Assembly (NCBI GenBank): GCA_022316685.1
Contig: JAKJHU010000063.1
Span: 1-64,000, forward strand
From: Progne subis subis
Taxonomy: Eukaryota > Chordata > Aves > Passeriformes > Hirundinidae
Direction of reading: 5' to 3'
Length of the DNA stretch: 64,000 nucleotides
Both the position numbers and the translations under genes were made by a program. Within the stretch, counting starts at the first letter, position 1; each line of letters begins with the position of its first letter. Positions 56,686 to 64,000 of this stretch are shown one piece after another. Under the pieces are notes generated by a model. It saw only the letters and a list, made by a program, of their open reading frames with translations. It had not been told where the DNA came from and did not search any database.

Positions 56686-59600
56686 GTATGGGTATCCAGA
56701 GTAGATGGACATTACCAAAATTAGGGGGCAATTTGACTGTGCACTGATCTATATGATTGCCTTCCTCTGTGGAAGATTGTAGTGGTGTGATTGCAATCAT
56801 TTCTGCTGGTCAGTGTTTTTAGTGTTAACAAAGCTACCCAGGGAGCCAGCCAGGCTTTGACTGCCTTTGTAACTGAAAGAAAAAAAGAGGAAAATGTCTG
56901 ATATTTTATTGTAGCAGTTCCACATGCTGTTGGTGGCATGTAACAACCAGATTTCATATCTAGTAACTACTTGTGGTGGAGTTTAAAGTGTGCTAATTGT
57001 GCAAGCTGCTTCTGTAGAAAGGTAACTTATTACTGCTGTGTTAATTCTTCCTATAAAATGAAAAAAAAACCCCAAAAAACTTCCTAATTGTTTACATAAG
57101 TGTTTGTATTTGTACCCCTGTTCTGAAGATGCAGTACTAAGCAATGCTGAATAGATCTTGGATGTTTTAATTCTGTAGTCAAGATACCCCAAAGGTGCAA
57201 GAGCTGTATACGAGCAAGGGGGTGTTTGGATGGTGGTCTGGGACAGAGAGTAACTGGCCAAGTTTAAGCTTTTTAATTGACAGGCCCTTTTAACTGGGAA
57301 AATACAGTTTAGAGTGTTAGTCTTGAAATCCCCATAGTACATACTGTAAACATTCAGCATATTTTACAAGCTCACTTTGGGAACTGGTTGTGGTTAAATG
57401 TTGCCTCCCGAGGTGTCTCTCTCTCAAGTTGTGTGTCTTAAAGAGGACAAGAAATAGGAATTTATGTGTGAGGAAACAGAACTGCAGAGCTGTTCATGCC
57501 AGGTCCTGTACTGAAGTGGCTGCTGTGAAAAATACAGCCAGGACTATGAAACTTAGCAGTCTGAAGGAACTGCTATATGGCAACAGCCTACTGTCAGTGT
57601 GCTGGAGCCAGTGGTGCTGCCAGCATTATCTCTACATCCTGGGACACGTCACAGTTCCTGTTCCTTGATGCTGGTTCCACATAGGGCTGGGGAAGGAGTT
57701 TGGGTCTATGAACTGGCTAGTGGTGAGAAACAGGTTCATTTTTCTCTGATGAGGTGATGGTGTGTGCGGGTCTCTGTGGCTTTGTGACCTTTGTGAGCTT
57801 TTTGCTTGAGCTGGAATTTGTGGAGCCTTTAAAGCTTTTTTTTTTACTTCCTCTTCCCTTCTTTGAAGAGAAATGAGTTGTCGAAGTCCCTGAAATGTTC
57901 TGTTTTCATCCTTATGCAAGATAGTGAGGAATAAAAACTTTTCGTCCCTTAGGTAATTATTTGCTTTATTATTGCACTGCAGTGAGATAGGATTAATCTA
58001 GGTTACAAGTAGTAACAGAATATGAAATAAGACAACAATAACCACAAGAGCAAAAGATAAAAATAGTCTCAGGAATTAACCTAGTAGTTTGAGAATTGTA
58101 TGAATATAGAGAATGCTTGCAACTACACTTAAGTCTATTTTTTTATGATGAAGAAGGTTTTTTTGATTATTATGTATATGGGATTCACCTGGGATGTAAG
58201 AAGTTGAGGAATTTCAAGTGTTGAGCATCAGGAATGAAATTATAATCTTTTGACTTAAGTTGTCAGCCTGAAAAAACTATTAACTACCCCACAGCAATTA
58301 CAAGTTATAGTTAATAATGGTGCAATAAAAAAAAACCACAATTGCTTTTTTTCCCCCCCCTCAGCATTTTCTCCCTGGTCCTGTCAAATTTGTTTTTCTG
58401 CCTTGTTCCTTAGTTGGCTTTCCAAACCTTTCTGTGTCCTCAACAGATCTTGAGAACTGTCTCAGGAGTAGATTTGAATAATCAATTTTGAATATAGGGA
58501 ATTAAATGAAGAATCACACCTCATAAGCTTGGGCTTCTGGATTGAAAGCTTTGGATAATTCAAGTAGACACTGCTGAATTCTCAGCCTGGTCTGGCAGGC
58601 TCCAGTCTCTGAAAGGTGGGCGACTGAAACCTGTGTTGGCACAGAAAGCCAACTTAGGGATAGTTTGGAATGGGCTCTGGCCAGCCTGTGTCCAGGTGTG
58701 TCCCCAACTATCTTTAATAGTTGTTTTCTTCTTATATTATTAGTAACCAGGCCAGTGGGCCCGTCACCTTTAGTGTTTGGGGTTGTTTGTTGTTGTTGTT
58801 TGGGGTTTTTAATTTTTTTTTAAATTATTTTATTGTTTATTTGGTTTTGCTTCTGTTTGCTTGTTTCAGTTCTGGCCAGTTGTGCTGGCAGGTGGCTCTG
58901 ACTGCACTGTAGTACCCCCAGCTGCTGCCAAGCTCTGCTTTGTAGGACCTTGGTCGTACATAAATGCTGCTGTATATTGAATGAAATGTTAACAAGAAAA
59001 GAAAGTGATCACAAGTGTGAGCCAGATACATTGTGATGTACGATAATATAAATGTTTATATAACAGTCAAGCATAACCATGATTTAACCACATGTGAGGA
59101 AACATTTTTGACTTCTGCTATGTAAAACATTTGGGATTAAACTGATTTAAATAAATTAAGGGCAAATGCAGTCTGGGATGTTGTTATATTGGAAGGTTTA
59201 GAATGTATTCTGAAGCAGATACTGTGATGCTGACTGATAATTCTAGCATAATTTTCTCGATTAAGCACTTCTGTGAATCTTGCTTATATCTGATAAGCAG
59301 GAAAATAGTGTTCCTAAATATAACCAAACTGTATTAACAAGAGGATTAGAATAATTTGATGTAGAAGCTTTTCTCTCTAAACTCCTAATGAAGATTGTTT
59401 GTTCAATCTTATAATTTAAGCGCAATGGAAATTTGGAAGAGCTGAAATTGCCATTCATTTATTTAAATGGCTTACTTTGGGACAGAATGCATTATCAGAG
59501 AGGCTTAATATTGAAACTACTTTTAAAATCTGAGTTTTCTATGTAACATGGTCCAAGTATGATCTCTAATTGTTAACTTCTTTGCAAAACACTCTGGATT

Positions 59601-60303
59601 GATCTGTTGAATTAGATGCATCACTAAATTCTTACCTGTATTCATATGTGTTTCCTCATTGACAGAAGGTTGGGATGTAGGGCAAGCAAAGTTCTTCAGT
59701 GACTTCTCCCTGAACAGAGGTTGCTTTCCATATTGGGATTTTTCTCTCAGTGACCAACTGACTCATACAAATGAGCATGAGCAGTTACCAGAAACTGAGA
59801 ACTAGAGAATTTCACAGTTTAGGGTTATCTGTCAATATTATTGTTTCAGAGATCACTTCAATCAAAATGTAGTTATTCATTTTTAGTCAAACATTAAGCT
59901 GTTCTGTTCATTTTGTAAATAAAGTACGCTTTCATTGCTGTAAATGCTCAGTTGCTTGATCGCTGATATTCCTTTCACTGTTAATTTCAGTTTGTGTGTC
60001 TCCATTAGAACAGACTGCTGTACTGAGAAGTCTCCTTGGTTTATTGAAAGGGTGTTTTGCAGCATCGGTCTAGGTTCTCTTAGGGCATGAGGAGTCTCAC
60101 TGACTTGAATACATGGCCAGTTTGGGAAAGAGAGTGAGACGTTAATTTTGAGGAACTAAGGATTTTTAGGAAAGTTAAGATAGTAAGTTGCTGAATTAGC
60201 TGAAGTAGATAGGTAATCTTTGTTCGCAGTTAACAGAAGCCGGATCTTAGATAAGCTACACTGGATCTTGTAACTCATTTCTTGTCAGCTTTATGTTTAT
60301 GTA

Positions 60304-60781
60304 GTTGTGCTTGTAATGAAAAACAAAATGTGCTAAATAGGACATAAGATAGCTGCAGATTTCCTGCTTAAAGGACCCATTGAACACAGGGTTCACACAA
60401 GAACACACAAGTTCTACCAAGGATCCATTTGTCATGAATGCATTGCAAAGGTAGAAAGGTCAGGACGAGGAAGACTCATCTTACTTCCTCATTTTGGTGA
60501 CCCCTCCCCAGAATAGACCCCCGACTCATTTTAGGAAACAAAGTACGCATGCTTAATAGCCTTTTTGTCAATTAGCATACAAAACGAGGAATGGGAGGTG
60601 ACAGGAGTATGAATATGCATTTGTATTTTGGGCATTCAACACTTTTGTAAATAAAAGGCTTTGTAATTACCCGTGAAATTCGCAGTGCGAATTAGGGAAG
60701 TATCCCGCCGTGCTGCCCGGCCATAATAAACATACACTTTCTAACTTTAAACTGTTAGAGAGTTTTTGTCCGTCACAGTTG
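60304..60781 (+). mobile_element. Solo LTR with 4-bp target duplication
   Basis: GTTG at 60304-60307 and 60778-60781 flank a 470-bp body beginning TGCTTGTAATG and ending TCCGTCACA. In + order it has a TATA-like AATAAAAGG at about 60,651 and an AATAAA poly(A) signal at about 60,725, followed by a short U5-like tail. A 4-bp duplication and this size fit a gammaretrovirus-like (ERV1) LTR. The 4-bp match alone is weak, so the left border is less sure than the right. Confidence 0.65.
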
Positions 60782-63700
60782 GGTATCGATACTAGATCAG
60801 TACCCATATTTCTTTAATAAGTCAAGAGTCACTGTGAAATCAGAACAGAGGGGAGCAAAGTGGAGCTTGAATGAAGCTGCTGACAGAGGTCAGTTTAGCT
60901 ATATCTTAAATACTTCACTGGGTGCGGGTTTACCGCTCTAGAAACTATTGATGGACTACTCAGACCCACAAACTAAGCAAATGGGAGACACTCCTACTTA
61001 GTTTTGCCATCATGTCTGTTACAGGGGAGAATTTACATTGTTTTAAACTGTGTTTCCATGCTGTGTTTGATTGTATCAGTCCTAGCGTTTTGGGTTTAGG
61101 TCTATCCATTGTTTAACTCACGTGACACTATGGAAGTGTAAGGAAATTACCTTCCTTTTGCCTGTTTCGTTGTCTTATTGTTTCCTTCCTCACGCGCATC
61201 TTTATGAAATCTAGTAAAAATAATAATTCTGCTTAATTCAAGCGAAGGAAGCCCCAATGGCTTATGCTGTACACATTCCTTTGTGCTCAAGAACCTATGA
61301 GGAAGTATTTGTACAACAATTTAACTTTGATTTTTCTGCCTTTCTAAGAGTAAAGACAGACTGGAATGTTTCCTGGGTAAGGGGGGACAAGTTACTCCAT
61401 ATAGTTAAGAATAAATTGAGGTTCATGTTGACTTGGGCATCCTAATGCACTTGTGTGCTTGAGCAAGTCAGAGCTGTTGTACTGGTGCTTATATTCCAGT
61501 AGCTTGATGATTATGAGAATGTTTTAGGATTCTTCGCTTGAAACTACCTTGTTGTTAGTAGCAAAAAAACTCACAAAAAACCCCAAATCCAACTCAAATC
61601 AAACCACAAACCCTCTAACATAAGAACTCCCAAGTTTTTGTTGCAGAGTTGTTCACCTTTGCCTCGGGATAAGCAGGAATTCTTGTTTGAGTACTGTAGG
61701 TACAGAACCTGCAGTGTGCTTCTGGTGGATGTTCTGGTGCTAATATTCCCTCTTGAGGTTTGACTCTTTGACCCCTTTGTTCCATTCAAGCCCAGAAGTG
61801 AGTGTGGGGGTGGAGATTAAAAAAAAATGAAACAATAGGATAGGAGCAAAGAGAGAAGAGTTTTAAGCTTTCTTGTTTTAAGCTATGGCAGACTCATTGT
61901 ATTGTTTGTCTGCCCTTCTGAGATTTCTTGAGGCAGTCAGTAAAGGAAGGGAAATGATGGCACTGCTAGGAGAATGGAGGAGCACCAGACTCTGCAACAG
62001 CTTTGCCACACTTGTCTAGTGTAACTTCCAGTACATGGCCATCAGCTAGTAGGGTTTTTAATATTTAGTTTGGAAGTGACCATAACAAACAACCTCCTCA
62101 ACAGAACATTGGTTATTTGAAACCTTTATCCGAAGAGTCTTTGTAGTAAATTCTGTGTAAACATACTAGGAAAGCAAACTTGTAAAAACCCCTTTCCTAG
62201 AATGATGCATGGTGGTTTTTATTTTTTTTCCCCTCTGGCTGTTAACCACTGGAATCTCAGCTGTGCTGAGAAGAATATAAAGAAGCAATGTTTCAAGAGC
62301 CCACTCTCTAGACTGAATGCTCTTCTGAGTAATGGCTGATTGAGGTCTATTTCTGTTGCTGACCATGTCAAGGGTGTGAGCTGCTGCTTTCATTTTCAGT
62401 AAGACCTGTGAAGAGATACGTCCTTTTGTTTGGAGTTGTTTGGTGAATGTTACAGCTGGATGATAGAGACTTTGAAACTGAGCTCACAGGGTTTAAGTTG
62501 TCAGGTCTTGATATACTCTTCTGATTTGTTTTCCTTTTTTTTTTGTTTGCTTGTTTGTTTCATAATCTTTCTATAAATGAGCCTTTTGTCATTAAATTAT
62601 GCGTTTTCAATTTGTTCAAAATCAACCTCTGGGCCATGAACATACCACTAACCTCAATAGCAGTGGCTGAAGATGTAAAATATCTTGATTTACAAATTCA
62701 AAAAATGATCTTTAATCTCTTCCACATTTTCCTCTGAAATGTGTATGTCGTTGATTTAAAGAAGCCTGTTTTCACTAAGAATGAAAATAAGCATATCCCT
62801 GAACAATGACAGGTTAGAAAAGGTTGTAATTATTTTTTTTTTATTTTGAAACAGTTCAAAATATCCCAAGGCCAGGTATCGAAATTGTAGTTTGAGGCAA
62901 TGCTTAATTGCTTGTGGCTTTTATCCAATTAGCACTTGTTTGCTACTTGGTGCCTTCAGATGGAATGACTGGTGAGTAGATGGTTTGGACCTGCTGACAA
63001 ATAACACTGCTTGAAAACATCTGGGAACAAAATAGCTTCTTATCCTTCTTGCAGGGCTTACACTTACTTGGCTTACAGGAAACAAAAGCAGCTTTGGGTA
63101 AGTGAAATCTTTGTGACTGTGTGTTTTACAGGGAGCTGAGGAGCTGGTCCTGTGCAAGTAGCAACATTGATTCTGAGGTGTTACACTGTTCTTCTCAAGT
63201 TGTGGGGTTTTTTGTTTGTTTTTTTTTTTTTAAACAGATCTCTCAAGTGGAATTTTTAATGAATTAATAATTTTGGAAGCTAGTACAGCCTGACCTCTTC
63301 CTTTCTATCCCCTTCAGTGTTGTCCTTATAGAAAGACATCTGAGTGCAAAGCTGTTAGCTGTTTATTAGTAATGACTTTTCTTGCTCAGTGTTGTAAAGT
63401 CTGGAGCAACTCCCAGTTGCCACTTGAGTTTGTTTTTCTTGGAAACCTTGCTTACACTGGGGTAACCTTTGGTTTTACCAAGGGAAGTTCAATATTGGGT
63501 AGGAATGTGAGTCTTCTAATTTTTCCGTGTGTACTCTGAGGTTCACACTAATTGCCATCTAACCTAAAATAGTTTGTTTTAAAGTGCTTTCTTCCATCCT
63601 GACAGCTCATTATATTGTGGTGGCTTGTTTTGTAAGCTGAAGAAAATGTTTCCCATAATATCCTTTCTCTGCCTGACAGACCACATTTATTTTGAACTTA

Positions 63701-64000
63701 TCCAGGAATACCTTCATCTTTTTATATCTGAAGCTTAGTCTCATCTAGGCCTGGAATATGATTGTAAGATTGAAATAGATGTAGAAATTAAACCATCCAA
63801 TTTTTAGGTAATGAGATAACGAATAATTTACCTAAATGTAAAAAAAAGTAACAGCAGTGATTTCTTTCAAAATTCTACTTATCAGGCCTAAATGCCTTGA
63901 TGGGACATGTTCCTGTGCCACCTTATTGGACCCTCAGACATGATCACCTGGCAGAGGGTTACAAAGCCTCTCTCTAACATCTGCAACTGGGCAGGTACAT
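60782..64000. other. Gene-free stretch, one exon candidate
   Basis: AT-rich sequence without a recognised gene or repeat apart from T runs (62.53 and 63.22 kb) and the exon candidate at 63055-63097. Confidence 0.5.
63055..63097 (+). other. Possible short internal exon
   Basis: The acceptor 'tcttatccttcttgcag' and a near-consensus donor G|GTAAGTGA bracket 43 bases that are open in all three phases (one reads AYTYLAYRKQKQLW). It may share a gene with 56648-56685, but I cannot name one. Confidence 0.3.

Larger units (their letters stand above)
52952..60303. other. AT-rich stretch with weak exon candidates
   Basis: Mostly featureless. An unrecognised open frame at 52998-53273 (non-ATG start) ends in a hydrophobic segment FALVVVIIVVGKGC. 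A poly-G run is at 53864-53887 and a GTT-rich patch at 58780-58810. A short exon candidate is at 56648-56685. Confidence 0.5.

Overview
The window reads as bird nuclear DNA, most likely from a passerine. The evidence is a CR1 LINE tail, a class III (ERVL-type) endogenous retrovirus, several long terminal repeats (LTRs) of avian type, AT-rich intergenic DNA, and one compact GC-rich multi-exon gene of the maestro HEAT-like (MROH) family that is expanded in songbirds. There is no bacterial, plasmid or CRISPR content. Family names rest on motif recognition; no search was run.

Layout. 1-8.17 kb: gene-free, with a CR1 3' end (4.63-4.92 kb), a (CA)12 microsatellite and a possible conserved stretch near 7.0-7.3 kb. 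8.18-14.73 kb: a complete-length, env-less ERVL-type provirus on the + strand with 5-bp target duplication GTTAC, two LTRs of about 650 bp, a tRNA-Lys-like primer binding site, gag, protease, intact-looking reverse transcriptase, and an RNase H/integrase part broken by at least six frameshifts. 14.7-25.6 kb: gene-free, with old CR1 traces and a 633-bp solo LTR (20.35-20.98 kb, 6-bp duplication). 25.6-27.4 kb: an older, internally deleted relative of the same ERV type on the - strand. 27.4-45.3 kb: gene-free, AT-rich, with possible regulatory elements at 28.9-29.1 and 31.0-31.6 kb and an LTR at 39.74-40.40 kb.

45.28-52.95 kb is a sharply bounded GC-rich block holding the only convincing host gene, an MROH-like gene of about 15 coding exons (46,133-51,058) with a GC-box promoter region upstream and a poly(A) signal at 51,264. 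The block begins and ends with copies of the same sequence: 45,279-45,396 recurs at 52,457, fused through the 5-base microhomology AGCTG to a near-identical copy of 46,861-47,245. The gene block is therefore one unit of a former tandem array (period 7,178 bp) whose second unit is deleted and truncated.

52.95-64 kb: AT-rich again, with a 24-base G run, a 470-bp solo LTR (60.31-60.78 kb, 4-bp duplication) and two short exon-like segments (56.65 and 63.06 kb) that could belong to an unidentified + strand gene. Overall this is a repeat-bearing intergenic region into which one member of a multicopy MROH-like family has been placed. No wholly new system is evident; the most distinctive things are the MROH tandem-unit remnant and the odd architecture of the ERV.
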